Positions 25,475 through 34,245 are shown, counted from the first letter of the stretch. The stretch: 36,168 nucleotides of DNA from Eubacteriales bacterium (GCA_028693155.1 JAQUVY010000013.1:1-36168); one strand, 5' to 3'. The notes: a model not told the origin generated them from the letters alone. Translations and numbers: made by a program.

Positions 25475-25888
25475 ATGCAGGATACAACCAGCAGAGAGGT
25501 TTGCCGGGCGGCGGTTACATTGGCTCTGAGCCGCGACCGCGACGAAGAGCAGACGCTGAAAGATACTTACCGTGCCCAGGGAATGGGAACGGCGGCGGTG
25601 GATCACGGCGGGGAGTTTGTCTCCTCTGTGGCAAAGATGGTGGAGAGAACGGTGGTAGCCGCCAAGCGCGAGGGTCTAATCGGTAGCCATCACAACGAGG
25701 AAGGCGCGGTAGCCGGCGCGGTGCGCGAGGCGATCTCCCAGATCTCCGCCAAATCCATCGGGCTGAACGTGGGCGGTAAGATCGGCATCGCCCGGCAGGA
25801 CGACCATGTGGCGGTGTGCATCTTTGCCGCCATCGGCTTGCTGCATTTGAATGAAAATGCCATCGGAATGGGGCATCGAGCCATATGA
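25475..25888 (+). CDS. hutP: HutP-family RNA-binding antiterminator-like protein
   Basis: 137 residues, close to the length of Bacillus HutP, which binds hut mRNA in a histidine- and Mg-dependent way to prevent termination. Family segments are GGEFVSSVAKMVERTVVAAKREGLI, HHNEEGAVAGAVREAISQISAKSIGLNVGGKIGIAR and AAIGLLHLNENAIGMGHR. His72, His73 and His134 are candidates for the metal ligands by position. No histidine-degradation genes are in the window, and the gene sits 9 nt after cdaR and overlaps cmk as ATGA. Here it may control another RNA, so the hutP name reflects homology and not a demonstrated role. Confidence 0.88.
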   Translation: MQDTTSREVCRAAVTLALSRDRDEEQTLKDTYRAQGMGTAAVDHGGEFVSSVAKMVERTVVAAKREGLIGSHHNEEGAVAGAVREAISQISAKSIGLNVGGKIGIARQDDHVAVCIFAAIGLLHLNENAIGMGHRAI

Positions 25889-26562
25889 AAAACCAAACTA
25901 TACACATCGCCATAGACGGGCCGGCGGGCGCGGGAAAATCGACCGTGGCACGGGCGGTAGCCGCGCATTTCGGCATTGCTTATCTGGACACCGGTGCCAT
26001 GTACCGGGCGGTGGGGCTCAAAGCGCTGCGCGCCGGGGTGGATGTGCAGGACGAGGCGGCGGTGTGTGCGCTGCTGCCCCAAACCCAGCTGAACGTGGTC
26101 ATTGCGGACGGCGGGCAGCAGGTATTGCTAAACGGCGAAAACGTGTCTCAGGCCATTCGCACCCCCGAGGCGGCGCAGGCGGCCTCGGCCGTTTCGCGTT
26201 ATGGCCGGGTGCGTGAATGGCTGGTGGAAAAGCAGCGCGCCATTGCGGCCGGTTCATCGGTGGTGATGGACGGGCGCGACATCGGAACCAACGTGCTGCC
26301 CCGGGCGGATCATAAGTTCTTTTTGACCGCTGACGCGCGGGTGCGTGCGCAGCGGCGGGCGCTGGAGATGGAGCAGCGGGGCGAGCCGGTAGACCTGGAC
26401 GAACTCACCCGGCAGATCCGGGAGCGGGATCGCCAGGACAGCACTCGCGCCATCAATCCCCTATGCCGGGCAGACGACGCCGTGGAGGTGGACACCACCG
26501 CCATGACGCAGCAGCAGGTGATCGATCATATGATCGGGATCATTCAGGAGAGGCAGCGATGA
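25885..26562 (+). CDS. cmk: Cytidylate kinase
   Basis: 225 residues, the usual length. It phosphorylates CMP and dCMP with ATP. The P-loop GPAGAGKST lies at 12-20, then YLDTGAMYRAVG, the central GRDIGTNVLPRADHKFFLTA and the lid-region RERDRQDSTRAINPL with its conserved arginines. The start overlaps the hutP stop as ATGA and its own stop overlaps the plsC start the same way. cmk next to plsC and ispH-rpsA is a familiar order in Clostridia. Confidence 0.97.
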   Translation: MKNQTIHIAIDGPAGAGKSTVARAVAAHFGIAYLDTGAMYRAVGLKALRAGVDVQDEAAVCALLPQTQLNVVIADGGQQVLLNGENVSQAIRTPEAAQAASAVSRYGRVREWLVEKQRAIAAGSSVVMDGRDIGTNVLPRADHKFFLTADARVRAQRRALEMEQRGEPVDLDELTRQIRERDRQDSTRAINPLCRADDAVEVDTTAMTQQQVIDHMIGIIQERQR

Positions 26563-27185
26563 GCATGACCAAAGCGCAAAATGCGTTTTACCATTTTTGT
26601 GCGGGGCTGGCGCGGGTGGTGCTGCCGGTGCTGCATCCGCCCAAGGTCGAGGGGAACAGCAAGCTTCCCGAGGGTCCCTTTGTTTTTTGCGCCAACCATG
26701 TTTGCGTGTGGGACTGCATCATCATGGCGTACCTGGCGCTGCCGCGCCGTGCGGGATTCATGGCCAAGGCGGAGCTGTTTGAAAAGCAGCCTCTGCGGTG
26801 GATCGTGCAGTCCTTCCAAGCGTTTCCCGTGAAGCGGGGTACCGCGGATATGTCGGCGGTGAAGAACGCGCTTGCCTGCCTGAAGGAGGGGCGCATCTTC
26901 ATCATTTTTCCCGAAGGCACCCGAAACCGGGACTGGCAGGGGGAGCTGCTGCCCTTTAACAAGGGAACGGGCTTCATCGCGCTGATGAGCAAGGTGCCGG
27001 TGGTGCCGGTGTTTTTTGCCGATGTGCACGGCTTTAAGCTGTTCCGCAAGGTGCGGATGCTGGTGGGCGATCCCATTGACTTCGCCGATCTGCATTCCGG
27101 TCCGCTCAACGCTGAGAAAACGGCCGCCGCCACCGAGCGCATTCGGCAGGAAATGATAAAACTGACGAAAAATGCCCAGGTATGA
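26559..27185 (+). CDS. plsC: 1-acyl-sn-glycerol-3-phosphate acyltransferase (PlsC family)
   Basis: 208 residues. It acylates lysophosphatidate to phosphatidate at the membrane. The HX4D catalytic motif is His47 and Asp52 (ANHVCVWD), and the substrate-binding FPEGTRNRD lies near residue 125, with PVKRGTADM between them. A short hydrophobic segment near 15-25 may anchor it. The frame is open upstream into cmk; the ATG at 26559 is chosen because it overlaps the cmk TGA and is preceded by AGGAG. Family members can differ in substrate, so the exact acceptor is an inference. Confidence 0.92.
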   Translation: MSMTKAQNAFYHFCAGLARVVLPVLHPPKVEGNSKLPEGPFVFCANHVCVWDCIIMAYLALPRRAGFMAKAELFEKQPLRWIVQSFQAFPVKRGTADMSAVKNALACLKEGRIFIIFPEGTRNRDWQGELLPFNKGTGFIALMSKVPVVPVFFADVHGFKLFRKVRMLVGDPIDFADLHSGPLNAEKTAAATERIRQEMIKLTKNAQV

Positions 27186-27195
27186 TAAAAAATAT

Positions 27196-27224
27196 TTGAA
27201 AAATACGCGCTAAGTGGGTATAAT
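27196..27224 (+). promoter_or_regulatory. Strong promoter of ispH-rpsA
   Basis: TTGAAA (27196-27201) and TATAAT (27219-27224) with exactly 17 nt between them. It lies 10 nt after the -10 to the ATG, so the transcript would have a leader of only about 3-5 nt. Confidence 0.8.
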
Positions 27225-27234
27225 AGATTCCATA

Positions 27235-29328
27235 ATGCGATTGCAGATTGTAAAAGCTGAAAAAGGTGGGTTCTGCTTTGGCGTTCGCCGCGCGGTAGAC
27301 CGTGTGTTTACCTGCGTTGGGCAGCCGGGCAGAGTGTTCACCTACGGCCCCATTATTCACAATCCGGATGTGGTGGAAGCGCTTTCCGCACAGGGCGTAC
27401 GCCCGGTGGAGGAGCTGACGCAGTTGCGCGCGGGAGACTGTTTGGTGATCCGCAGCCACGGCGTGCCAAAGACGGTCATGGATGCCTGCCGGGAGGCCGG
27501 TATCCTGATTGACGACGCCACCTGTCCTTATGTGCAGCGCATTCATCGCAAGGTTCATGAAAGCACGGCCGCCGGGCATCCGGTGGTTATTGTGGGTGAA
27601 CGCGAGCATCCTGAGGTCATCGGGATCGCCGGCTGGTGTGAGAACGCTTACATCGTCAGCACCGAGCAGGACGCGCGCGAGCTGCCCCCGTTGGAGCATC
27701 CTTGCGTGGTGGCACAGACCACAACCCCGCCCGAGCGTTTTGACAGGCTGGTGAAGCTGATTGAGCAGCGGGTGACCGATGCGGAGATCTTTAACAGCAT
27801 TTGCCACGCCACAGAGGAGAGGCAGGCCGAGGCGCAGCGTCTGGCTGCCCAGGTAGACGCCATCGTGGTCATCGGCGGGAAGAACAGTTCCAACACGCGC
27901 AAGCTCTTTGAGCTTTGCCGCCAAAGCTGCCCGGACACCTGGTGGCTGGAGCGGGCGCAGGAACTGCCGGCACAGCAGCTGGCGCTGCATCGCAAAGTAG
28001 CAATCATTTCCGGTGCTTCCACACCGGACTGGATAATCGAGGAGGTTTTCAACAAGATGAGCGACATTGAAGTTAAATCCGGAGCGCCGGAGAATGAGCA
28101 GCTCGAAGCTGTAACGGAGGAGCAGAACAGCGGCGAACTGAGCTTCGCCGAGAGCCTGGAGGAGACGTTCAAGTCTATTCGCCCGGGCCAGATCATCACC
28201 GGCACAGTGGTGCAGGTGACCGACGATGAAGTGTGCGTGAACATCGGCTATAAGGCCGACGGTATCGTACCCAAGAGCGATTTCACTGCCGAAGGCGACG
28301 TGGACCTGAAAGCGACCATCCAGGTGGGTGATCCGCTGGAAGTGCAGGTCAAGAAAGTAAACGACGGCGAAGGCAATGTGCTGCTCTCCTGCAAGGACAT
28401 CGCGGCTCGCAAGAACTGGGACAAGCTCATGGAAGAATATGAGGCCGGCACCGTGTTTGAAGGCACCGGCAAGAGCGTCGTCAAGGGCGGCGTGATCGCT
28501 TCGATCTATGGCGTGCGCGCGTTTGTACCCGCTTCTCAGCTGGATGTGCACTACGTCAACGATCTCAACGAGTACGTGGGTCAGCCCATGCGCCTGAAGA
28601 TCATCGAGGTGGAGAAGAGCCGTCACCGCGTGGTGGCTTCCCGCCGTGTGGTGATGGAAGAAGAGAAGAAGGCCAAGGAAGACGAGCTGTGGGAAGGCAT
28701 GAAGAATCGCGAAGGCGAGATCGTCAAGGGCGTTGTTCGCCGCTTGACCGACTTTGGTGCCTTTGTGGATGTGGGCGGCATTGACGGCCTGATCCATGTG
28801 ACCGATCTGTCCTGGGGCCGTGTTCGCTCGGCTAAGGACGTGGTGTCCGTGAACCAGGAGGTCGAGGCTTTGATCCTGAAGGTGGACGTGGAGCGCAAGC
28901 GCCTGTCCCTGGGTCTCAAGCAGCTGCAGCCCAAGCCCTGGGAGCAGGCCCCCGATAAGTATATCGTAGGCAGCGTTGTGAAGGGTCGCGTGGTCCGCAT
29001 CGTTTCCTTCGGCGCCTTTGTGGAGCTGGAGCCCGGAATCGACGGCCTGGTGCATATCTCTCAGATCGCCAACCGCCGCATTGAGAAGGTGGAAGACGCG
29101 CTGAAGATCGGCGATGTGGTGGACGTTCGCGTGTTGGACGTAAACCCCGACGAGAAGCGCATTTCCCTGAGCATCCGCGACACCCTGCCCAAGGAAGAGA
29201 CCGAGCAGCCTGAGTTGGACTACACCCCCGCCGTCAACGAGAACGGCGCCATCTACTCCACCAGCGAGGCGATGGACGTGACCAACTCGATCGGCGACAT
29301 GGTCGATCTGGAGCAGTTCGAGGAGTAA
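27235..29328 (+). CDS. ispH-rpsA: Fusion of HMBPP reductase (IspH) and 30S ribosomal protein S1
   Basis: 697 residues. Residues 1-275 are IspH, the last MEP-pathway enzyme, which reduces HMBPP to IPP and DMAPP; its [4Fe-4S] ligands are Cys14 (GFCFG), Cys97 (ATCPYVQRIH) and Cys190 (NSICHATEE). An acidic linker follows, then four S1 RNA-binding domains at about 317-388, 404-471, 493-561 and 578-648 (VKGVVRRLTDFGAFVDVGGIDGLIHV being the third). This fusion is known in Clostridia. The start is the ATG just before the conserved IspH N-terminus; an earlier in-frame GTG at 27214 lies upstream of the -10 box. No Shine-Dalgarno sequence precedes the ATG. Co-location with cmk is typical of rpsA. Confidence 0.96.
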   Translation: MRLQIVKAEKGGFCFGVRRAVDRVFTCVGQPGRVFTYGPIIHNPDVVEALSAQGVRPVEELTQLRAGDCLVIRSHGVPKTVMDACREAGILIDDATCPYVQRIHRKVHESTAAGHPVVIVGEREHPEVIGIAGWCENAYIVSTEQDARELPPLEHPCVVAQTTTPPERFDRLVKLIEQRVTDAEIFNSICHATEERQAEAQRLAAQVDAIVVIGGKNSSNTRKLFELCRQSCPDTWWLERAQELPAQQLALHRKVAIISGASTPDWIIEEVFNKMSDIEVKSGAPENEQLEAVTEEQNSGELSFAESLEETFKSIRPGQIITGTVVQVTDDEVCVNIGYKADGIVPKSDFTAEGDVDLKATIQVGDPLEVQVKKVNDGEGNVLLSCKDIAARKNWDKLMEEYEAGTVFEGTGKSVVKGGVIASIYGVRAFVPASQLDVHYVNDLNEYVGQPMRLKIIEVEKSRHRVVASRRVVMEEEKKAKEDELWEGMKNREGEIVKGVVRRLTDFGAFVDVGGIDGLIHVTDLSWGRVRSAKDVVSVNQEVEALILKVDVERKRLSLGLKQLQPKPWEQAPDKYIVGSVVKGRVVRIVSFGAFVELEPGIDGLVHISQIANRRIEKVEDALKIGDVVDVRVLDVNPDEKRISLSIRDTLPKEETEQPELDYTPAVNENGAIYSTSEAMDVTNSIGDMVDLEQFEE

Positions 29329-29344
29329 GACGATTTGTCATCAA

Positions 29345-29376
29345 AGCGACCGGCGATTTAGCCGGTCGCTTTTTTT
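29345..29376 (+). terminator. Strong intrinsic terminator after ispH-rpsA
   Basis: AGCGACCGGC, loop GATTTA, GCCGGTCGCT, then a run of T residues. Confidence 0.93.
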
Positions 29377-29387
29377 AAGGAGGAGAA

Positions 29388-30266
29388 ATGAAGGCTTATC
29401 CGTATTGCAAAGCCGATGCGTTTACCCAGGGCGAATCCCTGGGCAATCCCGCTTCGTTCCTGGAAGCGGGGGAGGATGAACTGACCCCCGCCCAGATGCA
29501 GGCCTTTGCCCGCCAGCAGAAGGGCTTTGTCTGCGAGACGGTGATCTGCCAGCCCTCCCGCTGCGCGGATCGCAAGCTGACGTATTACTCTTCGGAGTGC
29601 GAGGTGGATTTCTGCGGGCACGGCACCGTCGCCGCTATGTATGAGATCATACGCCGGGAGCCGGCGCTGATGCAGAAAAGCCGGGTGACCATCGAGACCC
29701 ACCGCAAAGGCGTGTTGGAGATCGAAAACCGTATTGCCCAGGAGGATGCCATTTACATCACCGCGCCCCGGGCGCAATGGCTTGACCCGGTGCCGGATGG
29801 GGCACAAGCGGCACGCGCCCTGGGGATGGAGCCCGCAAAGCTTCATTCGGAATACCCGATGGAGCTGATCGACGCGGGGCTGCGCACCCTCATCGTGCCC
29901 ATGGACAGCTATGAGACCACGGTATCCCTTTTTCCGGATCAGAAGGTGCTGAAAAAGTTTTGCGAAGATCACGGGACGGATATTGTGCTCATCTTTTCTC
30001 TGGATGGCAAAGAGCCGGCATATTTTGCCCATACCCGCGTGTTTGCGCCCCGCTTCGGTTATCTGGAGGATCCGGCCACCGGCTCGGGGAACAGTGCCTT
30101 CGCCAATTATCTGCACCGGCACGGCCTGTGGGACGGGGAGAGCATGGCGCTGAGCCAGGGCGGCTGCGACCGCGTGTTCAACACGGTGCGCTGCCGGATG
30201 CAGGGGGAGAACGTTCTCTTTGGCGGGCGCGCCACGCTGCGCATCAGCGGGGTTTACTATCTGTAG
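29388..30266 (+). CDS. PhzF-family isomerase/epimerase
   Basis: 292 residues. The PhzF fold is shown by AFTQGESLGNPASF at the N-terminus, a catalytic glutamate at residue 50 (GFVCETVIC), CEVDFCGHGTVAA (GHxT motif), and RVFAPRFGYLEDPATGSGNSAFANYL (DPxTGSG) in the second half. Family members use this glutamate to move protons between carbons in varied small molecules; phenazine synthesis is only one case and no phenazine genes are here. AAGGAGG precedes the start. It lies 11 nt after the rpsA terminator and has no obvious promoter of its own, so it may depend on readthrough. Confidence 0.88.
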   Translation: MKAYPYCKADAFTQGESLGNPASFLEAGEDELTPAQMQAFARQQKGFVCETVICQPSRCADRKLTYYSSECEVDFCGHGTVAAMYEIIRREPALMQKSRVTIETHRKGVLEIENRIAQEDAIYITAPRAQWLDPVPDGAQAARALGMEPAKLHSEYPMELIDAGLRTLIVPMDSYETTVSLFPDQKVLKKFCEDHGTDIVLIFSLDGKEPAYFAHTRVFAPRFGYLEDPATGSGNSAFANYLHRHGLWDGESMALSQGGCDRVFNTVRCRMQGENVLFGGRATLRISGVYYL

Positions 30267-30286
30267 AGCGCCGGTGGGGCAGCGAC

Positions 30287-30314
30287 TTGCTTTTTTGGTG
30301 ATTTATGCCATAAT
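30287..30314 (+). promoter_or_regulatory. Possible promoter of the CapA-like gene
   Basis: TTGCTT and CATAAT with 16 nt between them, 40 nt upstream of the ATG. Confidence 0.45.
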
Positions 30315-30354
30315 GAGAAAGACAAAAAACACAAAGCCATAAAGGAGAATACGC

Positions 30355-31650
30355 ATGAGGAAGTTCTGGATACGGATAGCCCCGGCGACGCTGATTGGGG
30401 CGGCGGTTTTGGCGGCGGTGCTGTTGAGTGGCTGTCAGCTGCTGAAGCCTGCGCCCACACCCACCCCCGCGCCCACGCCGGAGATCACTGCGGAGCCGAC
30501 CCCTACCCCCACGCCCGAGCCGACCCCTACGCCGACACCCGAACCCACACCCGAGCCGACTCCGTCGGTCATCACCGTTGCGGGCACGGGAGATCTGATG
30601 TGCCATGAGAGCAACTACGTGGCGGCGTACGACAAGAGCAGCGGCACCTATGACTTCACCCGATACTTCCAGTACATCGCGCCCTTCATCCAAAAGGCCG
30701 ACATTGCCATCGGCAACTTTGAAGTGACGCTGGCCGGCAAGGACGACGGCGGCTACTCGGGATACCCGCGTTTTAACGCGCCGGACGAATACTTAGGCGC
30801 GGTCACCAATATGGGCTTTGACGTGCTGACCACGGCCAATAACCACAGCTACGACAAGCAGTATAAGGGTGCCATGGCCACGCTGGATAAGCTGGATGCC
30901 AACGGTGTCGCCCACACCGGCACCTTCCGCAACCAGAAGGAAAACGAAACCCCCACCATTGTGGAGGCCAACGGCGTCAAGGTGGGCGTAATCGCCTACA
31001 CCTATGGCAGCAACATTAAGCCCTCCTCCGCACCGGATGAGGACGAGCCATATGTGCTCAACCAGCTTTGGGACAGCAACGGCAAGCTGCGCATTGAGGC
31101 CATTCGCGCGGACATTCAGCGCTGCCGCGACGCGGGAGCGGACGTGGTGCTGTTTTGCGCGCACTGGGGCGCTGAGTATACCTCCGGCCCCAACGGAAAG
31201 ACCGTGGACGCGGCGGAAAAGATCTTAGCTGCCGGAGCGGACGCCATTCTGGGGCACCATCCGCACGCGCTGCACCCCATTAAAATGGTGACGGTGGAGC
31301 GGGAGGACGGCAGCACCTACACCGGCCCCGTCATTTATTCCATGGGCAACTTCTTCTGCAACCCCTCCAAGGAGGAATGCACCAAGTCGGGCATGATCAC
31401 CTACCTGCGCTTCGAGAAGGACAACGTGACGGGGAAAACCAAATTCCTGGATCTGAACTATCTGCCCACCTATATTTATCGGCAGAGCAGCCCGCGGGAT
31501 TATCGCCTGCTGCCGGTGGGTTACGCGCTGGACAACACCGGGGAGTGCGAAGGCCTGGGCAGCAAGATCAAGAATACGCTGACCAAAATATGGGAAAGCA
31601 CGCTGAAAACCGTGGGAACGGAGAACGGTGCCCAGCCTATCAGAGAATAA
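30355..31650 (+). CDS. CapA-family lipoprotein (poly-gamma-glutamate synthesis-type metallophosphatase fold)
   Basis: 431 residues. A lipoprotein signal peptide ends at LLSGC with Cys27. Residues 32-71 form a flexible Pro/Thr/Glu spacer of PTP and EPTP repeats that would hold the domain away from the membrane. The rest is a CapA/PGA_cap domain with calcineurin-like metal motifs: [36 protein letters not shown] and GHHPHALHP, then YSMGNFF. CapA-type proteins are tied to poly-gamma-glutamate capsule, but no capB/capC genes are seen and stand-alone members are common, so the substrate is unknown. AAAGGAG precedes the start. Confidence 0.88.
   Translation: MRKFWIRIAPATLIGAAVLAAVLLSGCQLLKPAPTPTPAPTPEITAEPTPTPTPEPTPTPTPEPTPEPTPSVITVAGTGDLMCHESNYVAAYDKSSGTYDFTRYFQYIAPFIQKADIAIGNFEVTLAGKDDGGYSGYPRFNAPDEYLGAVTNMGFDVLTTANNHSYDKQYKGAMATLDKLDANGVAHTGTFRNQKENETPTIVEANGVKVGVIAYTYGSNIKPSSAPDEDEPYVLNQLWDSNGKLRIEAIRADIQRCRDAGADVVLFCAHWGAEYTSGPNGKTVDAAEKILAAGADAILGHHPHALHPIKMVTVEREDGSTYTGPVIYSMGNFFCNPSKEECTKSGMITYLRFEKDNVTGKTKFLDLNYLPTYIYRQSSPRDYRLLPVGYALDNTGECEGLGSKIKNTLTKIWESTLKTVGTENGAQPIRE
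30448..30564 (+). repeat. Low-complexity Pro/Thr codon repeat inside the CapA-like gene
   Basis: Repeated CCNACN codons encode the PTP/EPTP spacer after the lipid anchor. Such repeats change length easily between strains. Confidence 0.8.
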
Positions 31651-31668
31651 TAAACGATTTGTTTATGG

Positions 31669-31703
31669 AACGCCTGCCGCTTTTTGCGCGACAGGCGTTT
31701 TTA
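31669..31703 (+). terminator. Intrinsic terminator after the CapA-like gene
   Basis: AACGCCTG pairs with CAGGCGTT around a 15-nt loop that itself can pair (CGC...GCG), ending in five T residues. Confidence 0.8.
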
Positions 31704-31722
31704 TCAGGAAAGGGGCAAGATC

Positions 31723-33206
31723 ATGTTTGACTTTTCCAGGGCCACGCCCGAAAGCGTTGGCATTCCCTCTCGGGCCATGAGGCCTATGTAAAAAAGCTGT
31801 CCGACCAGCGGCTGTGCCTCCACTCCCTGCTGGTGATCCGCCGGGGAAAGCTGGTGTTCGACGGGCAGTACGCACCCATGACCTCCACGCAGCTGCACCG
31901 CATGTATTCGTGTTCCAAATCCTTTGTTTCCATGGCCATAGGGCTGCTGGCGCAGCGGGGAAGCCTGACGCTGGACGACACGGCGGTCTCGTTTTTCCCC
32001 GAGTGGGACACGCCGCAGCTGCATCCCTGGCTGCGGGAAACCACCGTGCGCGACCTTCTGCGCATGGCCGACTGCCACGACGACACCACCTATCAGATGG
32101 AAAAAACGCCGCCGGATATGGATTGGGTATGCACCTATTTTGAGACGCCGCCCACCCACCGAAGCGGCACTGTATTTCAGTATAACACCGCTTGCACGGT
32201 GATCCTGTCGGTGATCGTGGAGCGGGTGGCGGGGATGTCCTTTGTGGAGGTGCTGCGCCCGGCGGTGTTCGAGCCCATGGGCATGAGCCCGGGCATCACC
32301 TGCGTGCGCACCCCCTGCGGGCACAGCTGGGGCGGCAGCGGCGTGCTGGCCAGCGCCCACGACATGGCAAAGATGGCCTTCCTGTGCATGCGCGGGGGCG
32401 AGGCAGACGGGCGGCAGCTGCTGCCCCGGTGGTATGTGGAGCAGGCCGTCAGCCGGCAGATCGACAACACGCTGCACAACGACAACTGTGAGCGGCAGCA
32501 GGGATATGGCTATCAGATCTGGCGCATTCGCAACGAGGGCTTTGCCTTTTGCGGCATGGGCAGCCAGCAGGCCTTCTGCTTCCCCAAGGAGGATCTTCTG
32601 GTCGTGATGACGGGGGACACCCAGGCGGCGGCCGATCCCACGGGAAGAGAGCTGTCCGCGCTGTGGGACACGATTTTTCCCGCGCTGCGGGAGGAGGCGC
32701 TGCCCGAGGATGCGCAGGCTCAGGCGCACCTTCAGGCGCTGGAAGAAGGCCTGACGCTCATGGCAGAGCAGGGCGCATCCGCTTCGCCCTTGACCCTGCG
32801 GGTTCAGGGCCGCCGATATGCCTTCGCACCCAACGCCATGGGGATGCAATGGGCGCGCTTTGACTTTGAGACGACGGGCGGAACGCTGACCTATGCCAAC
32901 GGCACCGGCGAGCATGAGATCCGCTTTGGCTATGGAAAAAATGTGGAGCAGATGTTCAGCGAAACGTCTTTTTACGCCATGGACATCGGGCACGCGGCCA
33001 ACCGCCCGTTTCATGCCTATGCCAGCGGTGCCTGGAAGGACGACGCTGCGCTGCACATCACGCTGTACATCGCCGATGTATGCTTCGGCACCATGCAGAT
33101 GAGCTGTGTTTTTCAGGACGACACGCTGACGCTGGGCGCGCGCAAGAGCGCCGAGTGGTTTTTCACCAGCTATCAGGGCTTTGCCACCGGCAAGGCGGAA
33201 GCGTAA
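31723..33206 (+). pseudogene. Serine hydrolase of the beta-lactamase/class C family, frameshifted near residue 18
   Basis: The natural start is the ATG at 31723, preceded by AGGAAAGGGG. It reads MFDFSRATPESVGIPSRA, a typical family N-terminus, and then meets a stop at 31789. The remaining protein continues in another frame from about 31779 (EAYVKKLSDQRLCLHSLLVIRRGKL...), so one nucleotide appears to be missing at 31777-31779. Restored, it would be 494 residues. Downstream it is intact: the catalytic SxxK is SCSK in YSCSKSFVSMA, YNT in QYNTAC is the YxN motif, and a C-terminal domain follows. A GTG at 31833 opens a shorter frame but lacks a ribosome binding site. A recent mutation or a sequencing/assembly error are both possible. 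The esterase, peptidase or lactamase activity is unknown. Confidence 0.8.
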
Positions 33207-33222
33207 GGCGCGCGCGGCCAAT

Positions 33223-33257
33223 AAAAAAAGCCCGCACAAAGGTTTGTGCGGGCTTTT
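33223..33257 (+). terminator. Bidirectional intrinsic terminator between convergent genes
   Basis: AGCCCGCACAAA pairs with TTTGTGCGGGCT, flanked by an A-run on one side and a T-run on the other. It can serve the hydrolase gene on the plus strand and the APH gene on the minus strand. Confidence 0.92.
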
Positions 33258-33260
33258 GCA

Positions 33261-34220
33261 TTATAAGGCAAAAAGGATTTGCTGCGACAGCGGATCAAAA
33301 CAGGTTCGGCACCAGCGATCCATCGCGGCGGCAAACCAATCCTCGGAGAAGAATCTTCCGTGCTGGCAGGCGATAAAAAGCAGCACGCTTAAGGAAAAAA
33401 ACGCGTCCACATGGTGCGGGTCAAAGGAGATGCCGCTTTCTTCTTCATAGCCCCTGCAGACTGCCCGGCGAAGCGCCGGATCGTTATAGTTCGAGGCGAT
33501 CATGCCGCATTCCTGGACGCGGTAGCCAAAGCCCGACAGCGAAAAGTCGATGGGCGCCAGCCCCTGCGGCGTGGCCAGTACGTTGCCAAAGCCCATGTCG
33601 CAGTGGAGCAGCGCACGGGAATCCGTTTGCGCGTCCAGCTGCGTCATGACAGCGTCGATCTCACACAGCGCCCCCAGGCAGCTCTCCCGCTGCGCGGGGG
33701 TGATGTGCGCAGCCGCGCCGGCTGAACCGATCTCGGCCTGCAAAACGTCGATCAGGTCATGACAGTAGGAAAGTCGAGGGCCGCGAAACCCTGCGCTGGC
33801 TCGGTGGATTTTGGCAGCCAGCCGTCCCATCGCTTGGGCGTGATCCGCCGCGGTCTTCTCCGTGAGCGCTTCTCCGCCCAGCCAGCTCAGCAGGCAGGCG
33901 GGGGAGCCGTCGCTGAGCACGCAAAAAAGCGCGCCGTCCCGGCAAGGCTGCGGCTGCTGCACGGGAAAAAGCCCGGCGCGGCTCAGGTGCAGCAGCCGCG
34001 CGGTTTCGCCGTCGGTCAGCTCGGTGGGCAAGTACCCGCCGTTCAGAAGATTCAGCTCAAAGCCCGGGGCGGGGCAGCGGATGCGCAGCACAAAGCTGCC
34101 CTGCGGGCTGGTCACACGGCAGGTGATGTTCTCGCTATGACGCAAAAACTCCACCTGCGGCTGCTCCAGCGCGTAGTGTGCCAGAGCCTCTTGAACCAAA
34201 AGATTTTCTTTGCTGGTCAT
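33261..34220 (-). CDS. APH-fold phosphotransferase (aminoglycoside/choline kinase-like)
   Basis: 319 residues. The kinase-like APH signature is present: HxDxxxxN as His206, Asp208 and Asn213 (LLHCDMGFGNVL), then the metal-binding Asp225 in APIDFSLSGFG. The N-lobe has HSENITCRVTSPQGSFVLRIR, with the nucleotide-binding strand and likely Lys replacement by Arg46/Arg48. Members phosphorylate antibiotics, homoserine, choline, fructosamines and other alcohols; the substrate is unknown, and it should not be assumed to be a resistance gene. AAGGAG precedes the start. It lies 25 nt after the MATE gene and is probably co-transcribed with it. Confidence 0.85.
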   Translation of the reverse strand: MTSKENLLVQEALAHYALEQPQVEFLRHSENITCRVTSPQGSFVLRIRCPAPGFELNLLNGGYLPTELTDGETARLLHLSRAGLFPVQQPQPCRDGALFCVLSDGSPACLLSWLGGEALTEKTAADHAQAMGRLAAKIHRASAGFRGPRLSYCHDLIDVLQAEIGSAGAAAHITPAQRESCLGALCEIDAVMTQLDAQTDSRALLHCDMGFGNVLATPQGLAPIDFSLSGFGYRVQECGMIASNYNDPALRRAVCRGYEEESGISFDPHHVDAFFSLSVLLFIACQHGRFFSEDWFAAAMDRWCRTCFDPLSQQILFAL

Positions 34221-34245
34221 GTACGGCTCTCCTTTGCAAAAACAG

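Noticed and set aside
27214-27234. GTG at 27214 as the start of ispH-rpsA
   Set aside because: It lies upstream of the TATAAT box and would add residues before the conserved IspH N-terminus.
29388-30266. Phenazine biosynthesis gene
   Set aside because: Only a PhzF-fold protein is present; none of the other phenazine genes are nearby and the family is mostly unrelated to phenazines.
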